Positions 26,150 through 39,090 of a DNA stretch of 64,000 bases are shown here, one piece after another (positions within the stretch are counted from its first letter, which is position 1; the number at the start of each line of letters is the position of its first letter). A program made the position numbers and the translations under genes. The DNA is from Cenococcum geophilum 1.58 (lineage: Eukaryota > Ascomycota > Dothideomycetes > Gloniales > Gloniaceae). The notes below the pieces were generated by a model. It was not told where the DNA came from. It did no database searches and was given only the letters and a program-made list of their open reading frames with translations. The stretch is taken from assembly GCA_001692895.1 (NCBI GenBank), contig KV748180.1, positions 310,001 through 374,000 of the forward strand, written 5' to 3'.

Positions 26150-26269
26150 CCGCTATAGGGCTGCTTAGTATAAATACTATTAAACTTTTAACCAATTTCC
26201 AACTAACTTCTAACACTCTCTATAATACTACTGTTTATATTATAGCCCTTTAGCCACGAGTAATTATAA

Positions 26270-26760
26270 AATCTAGCCCTATATAGCCAAAAATATCTCG
26301 CTATATACTATTAACTATCGCCGCGGCAATAAAGAAGCTTTTTAAGGCCTCTAAATTAATTATATATTAAGAAGGTGTAAAGCTAAATAAAGGGAAGCGT
26401 ATCTAATACGCCTTTATATTATTGGCGAAGCTACTAAAGGGCGCTTTAAAGACCGCGGAAAGATAGAATTATTATTAATAGTTTTTAAGGCAGGCCGAAA
26501 GGGTTAGTAGCCGCGAAATGGTTATACTTTGCGCCGTCGGCCTAGGGCAATCTTTAGTCGCTAGTATAAGGGATTGTAATAGGCTTTTACTTCCTTTAGA
26601 ATTTAAAGGGTATAAGAGCGCTTATTAGTGCGATGTCCTTAGGGATATAGTTAAGAAATACTCTATAAAAGGTGTGGAAGATTATAATACTTTTAAAGTT
26701 CTATCGCTTAATCACTCTAAAAACCCCTATGGATTTCCTACTAGTATAGCCGGCGTCACT
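26270..26760 (+). pseudogene. Decayed protein frame, unrecognised
   Basis: A plus-strand frame of about 160 codons, one of the better preserved. Islands are AAAIKKLFKASKLIIY, YAFILLAKLLKGALKTAER, VSSREMVILCAVGLGQSLVA, SIRDCNRLLLPLEFKGYKSA, CDVLRDIVKKYSIKGVEDYN and VLSLNHSKNPYG. The stretch from VSSREM to KSAY is open. The protein looks helical and soluble; I recognise no domain. Confidence 0.5.
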
Positions 26761-28024
26761 TATAGGGGATGTCTACGAGCTTACGGTTGCTAACGCTTAA
26801 GGCGTAGTTATATCCAATTATCTTAAAGGCTAGATATACTTAATAAATATATATAGAGTAGAGTCTGCGCCATTTATTACGATTCCTATTTTAAAGGAGC
26901 TTAGTAACTATTTTGCTATATAGTATTAGTAAATAATGTAATAAGTCTAAAATATATCCTACTTCTTCTTAATATACGCTAGCCTAGTAGATCCTATACT
27001 GTAATAATACTAATTATTACTTTAAGGAACCATTACTATGTATCCTTAATCCTCTATCCTAACGCCGCCTTTGTATTTGCTATCCCGCCTTTTATAGATT
27101 AGTACTACTCTAATATTATTTCGTATATTAACAACGATGGCAACAGTGCTATTTGGGGGGTTAGTTTATGTACCGTCTGGCTTTATCTAGTTAGGCGCCT
27201 TGTAGTCGCCGCAATTGGTTTAAAGCTATAGTTAGATCCCACTATTATAGGCCTAGGGAGTTTTCTATCTCTTCCTTATACTCCCTTATAAGCGCGTCTT
27301 CCGAATTATCTTTAACTCTAGTTTTCCTAATTATGCTGGCCATAGTATAGTAATCCACGACAATTAAAGTGAGTTATAATTGGTGTCTCCGTCGCGTAAT
27401 ATATATGCCGTTAGGAAGCCGAGCCTAAGGGTAGATCGCGGTAATAACTAATAGAGCTATTATACTAGCAATATATAAGGTTAAGAGGAGGGTAGTCGTG
27501 TTATAGGCTTATAAAGATAAAGAGAAACTAAGAAACTAAGTAAGAATTCCGGTAAGCTTCCTATAAATATTAAAGACGTTCTATAGATTTCTTTAAGGGA
27601 AATATAATAAATATACAAAGTTTAGTAAAAGGGGCTTTAATAAAAAGGTAATAAGGCGACGATATTGTTGTTAAGAGTAACCGCATTAGCTAAAACATTT
27701 TTAGGTAATAGGCGTTTAACGCCTAACCGAAAAACTACGCTACCCTAAGTGGTTAGAGGGGCAAGAGCGATATATAACCCCGCCTAAGCCTATTCATTAC
27801 TATAAACTAACGTCTAGATATCTGTACTGCGCTCTACTTAACGTATATAATAGAGAGGGAAGTAAAGCGGAAAGTATTTACGTGGATTTTGTTATAAGAT
27901 TATCTACTTAAATCTATAAGCTAGGGAAACGCCTAATACTAAGCATATTGCTAGCTAGGAGCGGCTTTATTAAGGATTATACTTCTATTTACTCTCTTAT
28001 ATACCTCCTATAGGTGTAAAAAGC

Positions 28025-28110
28025 TAGAGTTTAGTTAGAGTTTGGTTAAAGTCTAATTAGAATCTGGTTAGAACCCAGTTAAAACCTAGTTAGAGTCCTA
28101 TTAGAAAATA
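28025..28110. repeat. 12-bp tandem repeat array
   Basis: About seven degenerate copies of a 12-bp unit like 'agagtttggtta' run head to tail. Confidence 0.65.
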
Positions 28111-30860
28111 GCCGCGAATTAGTAAATAACTAAAGTCTAAACCTTATTCTGCACTTCCTTTAAAGCGTCTCTATTTCGCCATAATATATTATAATATACT
28201 AGGCGTATAGAGGCCGAGCTAGATAAAAGAAATACTTTAATCTTATTTGTTAAAACGCCTAAACTAGCTCCCTAGCTTCCGTTATCGATTTAAATAGTAA
28301 CCTACCCCTTTAGGATCAGAGCCGCGGTCCCTAGTGCGTAGCGATCTCTTTATATATATAGTAGTAATATGCCTATATATATGCTCTAGCGTCTCCTAAG
28401 GGGGCACTAATGAAAAACGATACTATTAGCTTCCTCCGTATACTTAGCTTATTACTAGTTTTATATATATAAGTAACCTCCTATACCAAATATAAGGTTC
28501 CTATAATCTACCACGATTTTATTAATTAAAGTAGTATATATATACTATGGATTCCGGAATAGCTCTAATATTAAAATCCATATATTACCCATACTTTACC
28601 TAGACGGAAAATTATTGTCATTACCTTATAAAATGTGCGACTATATTTAAATAAAGCTTAAATGCGGCCATTTTATTAATAGAGTAAAAACGTAGTGCCT
28701 AAAATACTATAAGACCTATAAACTATGTCCTTCTAATGTTATAGAAATGTAAATATAGAGACCTTCTAATCCACTCTAAGGTTATTGCTTACGGCGTGAT
28801 TTAGAAAGGGCTACCCGGATAAAAACTGCGGTAAGCTTCGAAGCAGCTAAAAAGATTGGGTGGTTAGCTTATTAAAACGTATAGCGGACTGTTAATTAAA
28901 ATTATAGATAAAGTAGAGGATATAATTTGCCTTTAAAACGAGGTTATTAAAGCTCTAAATAACGCGAATTCTTAACGCTTTATTGAACTCCCCTATAGGA
29001 ACCAATGTTCTATAGCTTCCGTTCTCCTATTCCTAGCTAAGTAAAACTTAAAGATAATATCTACCTGGCTAAGTCTTCGTCCTTATAACGCTATAGCTTA
29101 CGCTTTACCTATTTTATGGCTTCCTCTCCGTTTTCTATCTTTTTAACTATATCTAATAGCACTTTGCCTAGCTTCTGCGACCTATTTAAAAGAAAAATCC
29201 TAAGTAGGGTAAACCGTCTCCTATATAGGGGGGAAGCGCTTAAAGTAGGACGGAAACCAAATATGTCTAAGACCTATAAAACTGTTAACATATAAAAAGC
29301 CATATTATTTATAATATTTACCTTAACCTGCTTAAGTTGGTCATTAAAGGAGATCTATTTAAAGAATTTTTAAGAAGATAGAGCATTTTTTATCTAAAGC
29401 CAATTATTCCTATCCTCTACCTTATATTCTACCTGTTTAATTATTTCTAGCCCGCCTTTTATAAGTATAAGATCACCTAAGAATACCGTACGTTTAACTA
29501 CTAAACTATTAGAATTAAATATCCCTAAAAAGATATATTCGCTATAATATAGGTGCGGGCCTTATTGTTAACACTACCGTATATAGCAGAGGGCAAAAAT
29601 ATCTATAACCTATAGAACTATTAGACTAATATAACTAAAGGGTATATAGTATCTTTTACCTTAATACTATTATAATCTATACTAGGTTTATTAAAGCCCT
29701 ATAGGAAATCCTAAGGAGAAACTAGAAGATAATCTAGTCTAATAATTAAATTGTCCTTTATAATTTCCGGCAGCTTTATTATAATGTTATTCTTAAGGTA
29801 AAAGTGCTAGGTGAGAATAATAACAAGAGTAGAGGTCTAGTGGCCTCTTTATATAGGACTAGAGGATATATATTTATATACGCTCTAGGGCATATTCTCT
29901 TTACCTATAAATATTAAGACAATTTCTATAAGTCGCCCGCACCTCTTCTATAAGGCGCGTTAGTATAATAACGGTTTTTAGGAACAGGCGGTATTATATA
30001 GGCCCTACCCTACTAAAAATCAGCCCCGCTAAAGAAAAATCAGCCCCTTTAAAGGGTCTTAATATCTATTCACTAATGCATCCATTACTTATATCTTTCT
30101 TAGACTTATTATATCCGCACTATAGATAGCTTCTAGCATGGATAGCAGATATTTAAATTACTTACGCGTCTTTCTATTAGCACGGAGCCAATCCTTATCC
30201 TCCTAAAAGAAGGACATTCCCTTTTATAAAATACCTAATAGTAAAGCAACGTTACCTTATATTTCACTATATATTAAGGTATTACCAACGCTAGGTAGAT
30301 TAGCAGTATGCTAATAAAAAATATTTAGAAAATCGCTAGGTAGCACGCTGCTAAAATCCTCCGCACTACTAAAGACGCGGTCTCCGTCAAAAACCAATAT
30401 CTAGTATATTACAATAATATAAATAAGGAAATTTAGGCGAACCCCGGGGATAGCGCGGTAAAGGCTATAGTAATATTAGCACTTAGCTAGCTAAGTTCGG
30501 ATAACGGTTTACTAGGGTTTAAGATTTCTACAAAATATAAATACCTTAAACTTCAGAGCGGCAATATAATAGGCGCACTTAATAATACGCCTTAACACTT
30601 TATAGGGAAGGGGGGTGGATATACTTATATATCTATATAGGTCTATACGGCCACAGCCTTATAGGAGCCGTCTAAGGCCGCGGGTTCCTCGGAAGCAGAG
30701 TAGGAATGATATTAAAATATATAGGGAGTGCTATATTGCGAATTCTAGTTTAGGTTAAGGCTTACTATATATGGAAATATAGGGTACAAATTAAGCTAGT
30801 TATTTATCACTGTAGTAACTAGCGGAGTAATTGGCTGGAGATTAGAATTTAAATCGAGAG

Positions 30861-31105
30861 GAATTAATAGAGGATCTGAATAGATTTTAGGAATTAAGAG
30901 GTTTAAAAGGGAAAGGTACTTTGGAATTTAAGTAATAGTCTAGGTGTATATTAGAAGGAATTAACAGTAGATCTAAGTAGATTTAAGGAATTAAAATAGG
31001 TTTAAAAGAGAAGGACATCCTAGGGGTTAAGTAATAGCTTGGGTTAAAAGGGATTTCTAAAGGGTATAAGTAGATCTTAGGGATTAAGGTAGATCCGGAA
31101 GGCAA
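30861..31105. repeat. About 97-bp tandem repeat
   Basis: Units starting 'gaattaatagaggatct' (30,861) and 'gaattaacagtagatct' (30,958) repeat through 'gaattaag' and 'ggtttaaaag'. A partial third unit follows near 31,067. Divergence between units is moderate. Confidence 0.65.
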
Positions 31106-31409
31106 TAGTATCTTAAGAGGGTCTAAATAAAGATTGGCTAGTATAACTATGCTATATTAGTTCCTTAAAGACGTTAGAAATATTTAATTAGAACTTCTAT
31201 TAGGGACGGCTTGCGAACTACTTATTTTAGATAACTCACGCCTAGTATATTTGGTATTAGACTACTTAGTAATAATTGATCTTTTTATACCCCTAGGGTT
31301 TTAAATAGCGCTGCTAGCTTTAGGCTAACTTATAGAGTTAGTATTAGCACGATAGAGATATGCATCCTTTAGGTTCCTTGCTAAGGGGGACAATTCCGTC
31401 TATTTTTAG

Positions 31410-32400
31410 CATTGTGGTTATGTTTTTATCCAAGCAATCAATATATTAAATTCTTTAAGTGCTATATGCCTTTTAATACTATTATAGGTTAGTCGTTAAT
31501 TTAATAGAGATAATTAAAAACTAATATTATACTAGAATCTAGGTTATAGAGACTAATAAGTACTTTAGGTTTAAGACGACTCCATTTCTAGCTAGCAATA
31601 TTATTTAGTTTAAGGCGCTCTCCTCCTAATAGATAGGCTATCTCCTATGCCAAAGCTCTAAATCGTTAGCCCTTTTTAGGCCTATAACCTTCTTTCTTTA
31701 ATCGCTCTACCTTATTATTTAGCGTCTTAGATAGAATAGACTTTATTAACCTATAACTAACTGCATTTTTGCCTGCGTTAAGGATATTAGCTAGGTTACG
31801 AATTATTACCTAGTTATTAGCTCTTGCTAGTTTAATATATAGTTCCTAGAGGGCTTTAAGTAATCTACCCTTAGCCAGATTATAAAGCTTAAGGAACTAT
31901 TCTAATTCGCGATTATTTAGAGACTAAATTTTCGTGCAAACTATAACTAGTCGCTCTATAGCTGCCGGCGATAAATTCTAGCGTTTTATAAGCGTGGTTT
32001 CTGCTCCCTTAAAGGTAGGGCTTCCTCCGTAAAGTGGGTCTAGGCTTTTATTAGGAGGTAGGGTTCCTTATCTTTTAAAAATCCGGAATAATAAAATAAA
32101 TTTAACTATGGCTTTTCTAGTCTCTAGATCTATAGGGGTTGTTAAGGCCTCTAGGGCTTTTATAGCTTTTAGGGCTTTTATAGCTTTTGGGATTACTAGG
32201 GCGTTCTAGGGGCCTAAGACCGTTAGGGTTTTATTTAAGCTAAGCGCCTCTCTATAGTTAGTGGGTAAGGCCTTTAGAATTTTATCTACTACTCTTTTAT
32301 AGGCTTTTACTGCTTCGCCTTTATTAGTAGAGCGTAGGAATTACGTAAAAAGCTTAATCTTATTTAACAATGACTATTATCTATAAGTACCCCTTATAAG
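31410..32400 (-). pseudogene. Long decayed minus-strand protein gene, unrecognised
   Basis: From about 32,400 down to 31,410 one frame holds for about 320 codons with roughly 15 TAA/TAG and no shift. Islands in order are STNKGEAVKAYKRVVDKILK, ALPTNYREALSLNKTLTVLG, VIPKAIKALKAIKALEALTT, TRKAIVKFILLFRIFKR, SPAAIERLVIVCTKI, FLKLYNLAKGRLLKAL, ELYIKLARANN, VIIRNLANILNAGKNAVSYR and EIAYLLGGERLKLNNIA. It is leucine- and lysine-rich and largely helical, with a central KAIKAL repeat. It is clearly a former coding gene; no family comes to mind. Confidence 0.55.
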
Positions 32401-34589
32401 AGGAGTAATAGAAGGTAAACCTATGGTATAATAAGGACGGACGGTGCGAGCGAGCTATAATAGTGCACTAGGAAGGACTGCTTCTCCGTTCTATAATAAA
32501 TAATAATTAGCTTTAGAAAGGGAAAGGCCATAGAATAGAATTACCGTGGCACTAAAATCTATTTCACTACACTTCTAAAGCAAAGAGGCATTCGTAATCC
32601 TATAGGCTGGCTAAACTAAAAAAAGAAGGCAATGGGGTATAAGAGTAAGGGAAGTAGGAAATGTTGTAGGGGATTATCGTTGCGATCGCAATAATAATAT
32701 CCCTATAATTTTAACTTAGTATATAAGGGTAAGGGAAGTAGGAAACGTTATAGGGGATTATCGTTACAATCGCAACGATAATACCCCTATAATTTTAACT
32801 TAGTGTGTATTAGCCCCTCGCCTTATTATCCCTAAGACGCTATACTTTACTAAACTCTACTACTATAACTTATGCTCCTCTAAAGATCTATAATGGAAAA
32901 CTAAATAGCTAATTAAAGTAAGGATTTATAGCTATCTCCTTGGTTAATTAGACGTAGCTTACCTACTGCTATAAAGTCTAGAAGCTCTTATTAATTTCTT
33001 TTTAACAATGTAATAATACGTCCTATAAGAATTAAAAGCTAAAACGCCTTAATAAACCTAAGAATGCTTTAAATCTTAAGGGTATAGAATAGAGATGAGT
33101 AATATATAAAGCTAATTTTGCCCCGTTACTAGGGATATATAGTTGCCTTTACTATCCACTTTACTAGTTACCTTATCGCCTTCTTCTACAGCTTTTATTT
33201 ATCACTTCCTTAACTTTATTATTTTTACCGCTCCTTTTAAACTATTCCCTAGTCTATCCTATTTCTGCTAGCTATTTACAGCCACTTTATTCTTTAATAT
33301 AGATGCTACTTCTTTAATAATTAGCTCGCTCTTTTAAGCCGTAATTTACTAGACCCTACTAGTCTTAAACTAGTATATTTAGCAGCCTCTTATGACCATT
33401 ACTAGCAGCTAGGATTGAGATTTGGGCTATAGTATATTAACTATTAACCTTAGCCTAGGAGTAAGTGCCTTATTATATACTAATATTAATCTAGAGAGGG
33501 CGTCTTTAATTATATTAAAAAGCTATCCTAGATTAACCACTAAGCTTAAAACTTCTTCGCGTTTTAGCACTTACTAACTTAAGGGTATATAAGGCTAGTA
33601 AACGGAATCTTTAAAGTCGTGTCCTAGTACCGGCCTATTGGGGCATTAAATTACTATAGGCCTAAAAGATTAATAAACGGTAGGTGTGGGTCTGGGAAAT
33701 CCCAACCGCCTAAAATATTAATAAGTCGCTTAAACACCTGATGATTTAATATTGAGTGAAATTCTCTGTATCTACCTAGATAAGAGGACTATAGATAAAC
33801 TCTCTTACTTCTTAATTTATTCCTTCTCTAAGTCTTAATAGGAGTTCCTTGGTGCTCTTTATAGAAAAACTAGAGAGTAATAAGTATGGGATATTATCTA
33901 TTTACCTACTTTCCTTAAAATAATATATAACTACTTTAACGTATATACGTTTTAAGTATGTTTAATATCTCTTATATAGTATCTATTCTAATTAAATTAT
34001 AGACTATAATTTAGGGGAATCTCTAAAGTTTAGAGAACTATATTAAAGAAAAAGGTATAGAGAATGTTTTAAAGTGAAGGCTACGTCTATCTATTATAGA
34101 CCCTTAATAGTAGTCATTTATATCTAGCTTAGGAAACTAAATCTTCTACCTTAGTACCTTATCTTTGCATCTAATAGTATTTGGCAGCGTTAGGCTTATA
34201 TATATACATTCCTAAAGATTAAGTATTAAGTAACACTAAGTAAATATAAAATGTATAATAATAAATTAGCATAATGTATATAGCGATAATTCTTAGCTAT
34301 ACCTACTGTACGGAATCCTTTACCAGATTCTATCTAAAGGAAGGGTAAAATGGTAATACTAAAGAACCTAATTCCGTTAGTTGGAGTAGGGGCTATAGCT
34401 ATTATATCTATAATGGTCCCAATAGCTCTTATCTAATTAATATTATAACTTCTTCGTATATCTTTTAAGGGTGCTCCTCCTTCTGCTACCAATTTTGCTT
34501 TCCTTTACTCTCTCCTGCGATGGCTACTTGTTAAATTTAACCGCTTACGCATATAGATATATTTTAAGCAACCTATGTTATTATTTTAG
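32401..34589. other. RIP-mutated DNA with one palindromic tandem
   Basis: No frame that I can defend; contains the 84-bp tandem at 32,645-32,812. Confidence 0.4.
32645..32812. repeat. 84-bp tandem duplication carrying a palindrome
   Basis: Two units beginning 'gtaagggaagtaggaaa' start at 32,645 and 32,729. Each holds an inverted repeat of about 17-bp arms: 'aggggattatcgtt' at one side and 'aacgataatacccct' at the other, around a 'gcgatcgc'-like centre. Both units end in 'cctataattttaacttagt'. Confidence 0.8.
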
Positions 34590-35165
34590 CTTTTAAAACC
34601 TCCTTATCTTTTAAGATTTAGAGACTATATTTTAAAGAATTCCCAATAGATATATACGACTTTTACGCAGTTAATTTTATTAATACGCTTCTTAGTTCTA
34701 CCTTAAGGGTTTATAGTATAGAAAGCCTATATAATAAAAACAAAGCCAAGGTAGTTAAGTCACTATAGGCTAGGCAAGATTTAACGGTACTAATTAGCGA
34801 AACTGTAATTTCTAGCGTCCTTGTTATAAGTGGCCTAGAACCCTAGCTACTGCCTAAAAAGGGCATTTATACGGTACTACTATTTATTTAGTATAAGTTT
34901 GCAAGCTAATAAAACGAAGGTATTTTCAATAGCCTCCTAGAGGGTATCGAAAATCTACATTAAGATAAAAACCTAAATAATATTGAGTTTTATAAGGAAA
35001 AAACTCAAGCTAAGGGGCATTAGTATAGGTCTTAGGTTGTAGGCTTAGGGGCGTAGCTAATTTTGCACTAGGTACTCTTAAAATTACTAGATAAAAATCT
35101 CTACTCTTACTATATACGGGTCTTATTAGAAGTCTAGTCTAGGTAGAATACTTATTAAAATGGCA
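34590..35165 (+). pseudogene. Decayed protein frame, unrecognised
   Basis: A plus-strand frame of about 180 codons. It opens EFPIDIYDFYAVNFINTLLS, then STLRVYSIESLYNKNKAKVV, DLTVLISETVISSVLVISGL, NEGIFNSLLEGIENL and LLKLLDKNLYSYYIRVLLEV. Only TAA/TAG interrupt it. No family recognised. Confidence 0.5.
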
Positions 35166-36699
35166 GTAAAAAAGTAGAACGAAGAGGGAAAGAAGATATA
35201 GGTGTTAGCTATGCTAGTAAGCCAACTTATTCTAAGGCACTTTGGGTTTAATATTAAAACTAAGTTAATAAAAGGTCCGGTGGAGTATCTATACGGTTTT
35301 AGTACTTATAAACTATAGCGCCATATTATAAGTATATAGCTAGGAGACAAAGATTAATGCGGAGCATAATAATGTAGAAAACTTGCAAGTTACTAGCTAA
35401 AATAAAAGATTTATACTCTTCTCTTTTTCTATTTAGTATCACCTAAAATTATAAATGGTATTAAATACTCGATCTAGTAATAGAATGGAGAAGGTAACTG
35501 ACCCCTATACGCCCTAAGTGCCTTCTTTAGTTATTTGTCGCCTAAGGTTTAGGTAATAACTTATTAAGAAGCCGCTTGGTTAAGTCATTTAATAGTAATA
35601 ATATAGCATTTATATAGCCCGCCTTATTTCTTAGGAATAATATTGTTATAAGCTAGCCTACTTCTACTTTTATCTTTATTCTTTTCTATTTTCTTAGATA
35701 TTTAAGATTATGGCTTCCTTTAGTAGATTCACCTACCCTACCCTTGCCCTTGTCGCAACTACTTAGTTTTTACGGCATTTAAACCCTTTTATTATTAAAA
35801 TAGCGTTATATAGTGCCTTTCTCTACTTACTTATTATTTTCTTCTGGGTAATATACCTCTTTAAAAAGTTAGCCGAAGATTCCGAGGTCTAGCACGTCTA
35901 GCTTTATTGCGTTAGTATCGCTCTTAGTTAGTATTTATGATTATAGCTTTAATAGGATTACCCTAAATACGCATTTTCTATTTGGCTATTAGGTTTCTAG
36001 TATGTGGGTATAATTGGGATAATAGCGTAAACCATTAAGACGGAAATTAAGGCTGTAAGGTCAACTTTAACGTACGAAGCCCCCCCCCTGATTTTAGCTA
36101 TTTTTATAATTATACAACATTAAGAGTTCTATTTTTGGCATTAGAAAATAGTATAAAGGTGATCTTTTACTTTATAAGAAAATTATTTTTCTGGCTTATA
36201 TAGAGTGTTAGGGAGGTTTTGCAATCTATGAAATAAATTGCCCTTTTAATAACCGGGGAAAATGTAACTGTTATTATTAACTTAGCTATTGTACCTAGGA
36301 GCCCCGGCTTCTCTCGCTTTTATAATATAGTAAGTAACTTCTGGCGCTTTAACTCCTCGCAGTAACCCTAGGACTATTAGTATAAGAAAGATCTAATGTA
36401 TTAGCTAGGGGCTGCCTAAATCGTGACCTTATATAGTTCTTCTGCATATTCCGTGACGTAGTAGAAGTATTAGGTAGGCTGCGTTTAGCGCGGCTGCTAG
36501 AACTAGTGGCGTTTAGCTAAATAGTTAGTACGACCCTAGGGAAGGCGGGAGGACTAGTCTTATAAAACCAAACTAGTAGGGGTAATGCTGGTGGCGTTAG
36601 CTAAGACACTTAAATAACTTAAAATTCTCTATTCGCGAAACCCTGCTTTGCTATAATATATTAGGACCTAGTAATTTCACTAATACCTATTTCTAAACG
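35166..36699. other. RIP-mutated DNA, nothing recognised
   Basis: No frame or repeat that I can support; a C-run ('ccccccc') lies at about 36,081. Confidence 0.4.
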
Positions 36700-36734
36700 C
36701 CACCACGCATAATAGATATTAGGGCTAATACTAC

Positions 36735-37095
36735 TGTAAAGTAGGTACGGGATGCAGTTTAGTATAACCTAGAGTAGTGGTAGCGTTTCCTAGTAAGTAT
36801 ATAGGCCTAGGCTAAGGCGCCTTTTTTTAATAAGGATTAGCAGAAATTTACGAATAAGGAAGCTAGAAATATTATTATATTACGGCGCGGCTAGAATAAT
36901 ATAAATTTACCTAAAAGGGAAAAAATTCTAGAACGCGTAAACGAAAAGCTAAGAAATAATAGGTTAAATAAAGTAAACTAGAAGGCTATAAGCTGGCGTA
37001 TACCGAAAGCTATTAAAAGTGCTACTGGTTAGTTTTAATGTAAATATTATAACTAGTATGTTTTTACTAAGTTATATTTTAGTTTTAGGGGACAA
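36735..37095 (+). pseudogene. Decayed protein frame, unrecognised
   Basis: A plus-strand frame of about 115 codons: VRDAV, RFLVSI, AKAPFFNKD, KFTNKEARNIIILRRG, NNINLPKREKILERVNEKLR and KAISWRIPKAIKSATG. Strongly basic. Interruptions are TAA/TAG. No family recognised. Confidence 0.45.
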
Positions 37096-37789
37096 GAAAT
37101 CCTAAGGGGAATTAACTAATAAACCTATTTAGAAGCTTCCGTAGGATCCTATATAAGATAATATATAAAAATAAGTAGCGGGTAGTGCGTGTAGGCGTGT
37201 GGCTATACGGATTATTAAAGATAGGCGTTTAAATTAAAGCCTAATGCAAGCAGTGCCTATCTCGCCTTATAAAATTAGTAGCGTATCGTGCCCTAATTAA
37301 CGTAGCTATGCCTTATGCAAATTTATGCCGTATAATGCTGCTACCTATATAAGTAGTACCTAAAAATATAGAACTTTTACTCTTCTAGTCACTAAGTCTC
37401 TACTATAAAATTAAAAATAGAATATCCTATATAGGCCGGCCGTTTTAGCGCAATCCTTTAAGCTCTAAGAACTATAGGAGTAGGCCTTACTATTTGCTTC
37501 TTGTATTTAAACGTTAAGCCGTTCCATTAGGGTATAATAAGGTATTTAGGTATAAGTATAACTAATAATAAACCTTATATATAAACTTCTGCAGTATTTC
37601 TAAGTTATTACTGTGTTTTAATTTAACTGTAGGCGTGTACGCTACGCGCTTTAGTTTATAGAGGATTTAAGCAGCCCTATATATAGGAAGCCGCTTAGTG
37701 CTAGCAGCTTTGCCGTGCTTCCCTTATATAAATACTTACTTAGTATACTCCATTTCTATTTTCTATAAATACTTTCCTTTTATAACCGG

Positions 37790-39090
37790 TAACGAAAATC
37801 TATTAATAACTTCCTATAATAACTCTGAACTACTAGGCTACTAGCTCTATAAGTAACTAAAGGCGAATTATACGCACTAAAGACTTATTATTAGATAAGG
37901 CTGGTAAAAGCACTACTAACTTTTACGTTAGCAATATAACGAGCGATATTTAGCTCTATCTTTCTCCTTCCCCTTTAGTGGATATTAACGAGGAACTAAT
38001 ACCTACTAAGCTTAATAGCGTTAGGGAGATAGTAATTACTATTAACTCTAGTGTTAACGATATAACGACGAGCATTTAGCCCTATCTTTCTTACCCTCCG
38101 GTGGATATTAATAAGAAATTAATACCTCCTAAGCTTAACTCTCCTAGCGGTGTTAGAGCGACGGTGACTCCTTCTAGTGTTAGCGCGCTAAGCTAACCCT
38201 TTCCCTCTTCTGCGAATGCTACTGAGGACCTAACCTACCCTAATAATAATAATACCCCCTCTATATACTCTAGAGTGGAGGATAGACTTGCTTAAAACTA
38301 CTTTAAAGGGAAACTAAGCACATCCTTAACCCCTATATAATCATCGCCAGTAACACTAGTTAGGGGTTATACCCTTTAGCCGACCGTTTTCGGTTTAGCT
38401 ATAGGAGCAACAGTTGGGGATAATATTATTAAGCATTTAAAAGTTTATATAAGTAACTAGTTTATATTCTTATAGAAGAAAACTAACCACTATAAGAAAT
38501 TTATTACTACGTTTCGTAAAACGGCAAAACTTTATTTTAATAATTGTTAAACATTTGGGCTTAAAGCGGTATTGGGATATAGACGTCGCGGTATAAAGAT
38601 TATCTATTAGTTATTAAATGATCCTAAACTCCTAAAGTATATTAAGATAATCTGTATAACCTATAGCCTTGCTAGCGAGTGGATACTAACGGGAATTTCT
38701 AAGGATAAAGATATACCGGTATTTACGCTTAATAAAGTAGTAGATAGATCTTATAATAATTCTCTAAGGCGCTGGCGTTCTTCTATATATATAGTGCAGA
38801 CTAAAATAAATAAGGGTAAAGAGGAGATAAGGATAGTCTAGTATCTATTGCTAGGGGCGGTTATTACGCATGCGTTAAATAAGGCCGAAAGAAATAGGTG
38901 GTTATTAAGATGTAGTTTTGCGTTTATTAGTTATATAAAGGATAAGCGGTATAAAGAAGTCCTTAAAGCCATTGAGAATTATGTACTAATAGATGGGATA
39001 TTTATACTAATCTAGCTATATAATATATATTCGTTTCCCTGTAGTGGACTTTCTTTAATAACTAGGTGCTTAAAAGTTGGAATGGGATAA
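37790..39090 (+). pseudogene. Long decayed protein gene with 42-residue repeat, unrecognised
   Basis: One plus-strand frame for about 430 codons with roughly a dozen TAA/TAG and no shift. The first third has two in-frame copies of a 126-bp unit (anchors at 37,927 and 38,053) coding a Ser/Pro/Ile-rich repeat with VDINEELIPTKLNS versus VDINKKLIPPKLNS. A low-complexity Ser/Asn/Pro linker follows. The rest is more globular: YKKFITTFRKTAKLYFNN, LNDPKLLKYIKIICITYSLA, SEWILTGISKDKDIPVFTLN, RSYNNSLRRWRSSIYIV, GAVITHALNKAERNRWLLRC and KEVLKAIENYVLIDGIFILI. Function unknown. It lies just upstream of dispersed repeat D and the second large direct repeat. Confidence 0.55.

Larger units (their letters stand above)
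26761..31399. other. RIP-mutated DNA with short tandem repeats
   Basis: No gene followed. A plus-strand open island of about 55 codons near 27,120-27,290 (IWGVSLCTVWLYLVRRLVV) could be a hydrophobic relic but is too short to call. Two tandem arrays are listed separately. Confidence 0.4.

Noticed and set aside
28025-28110. CRISPR array
   Set aside because: Units are 12 bp with no spacers; a eukaryotic tandem repeat.
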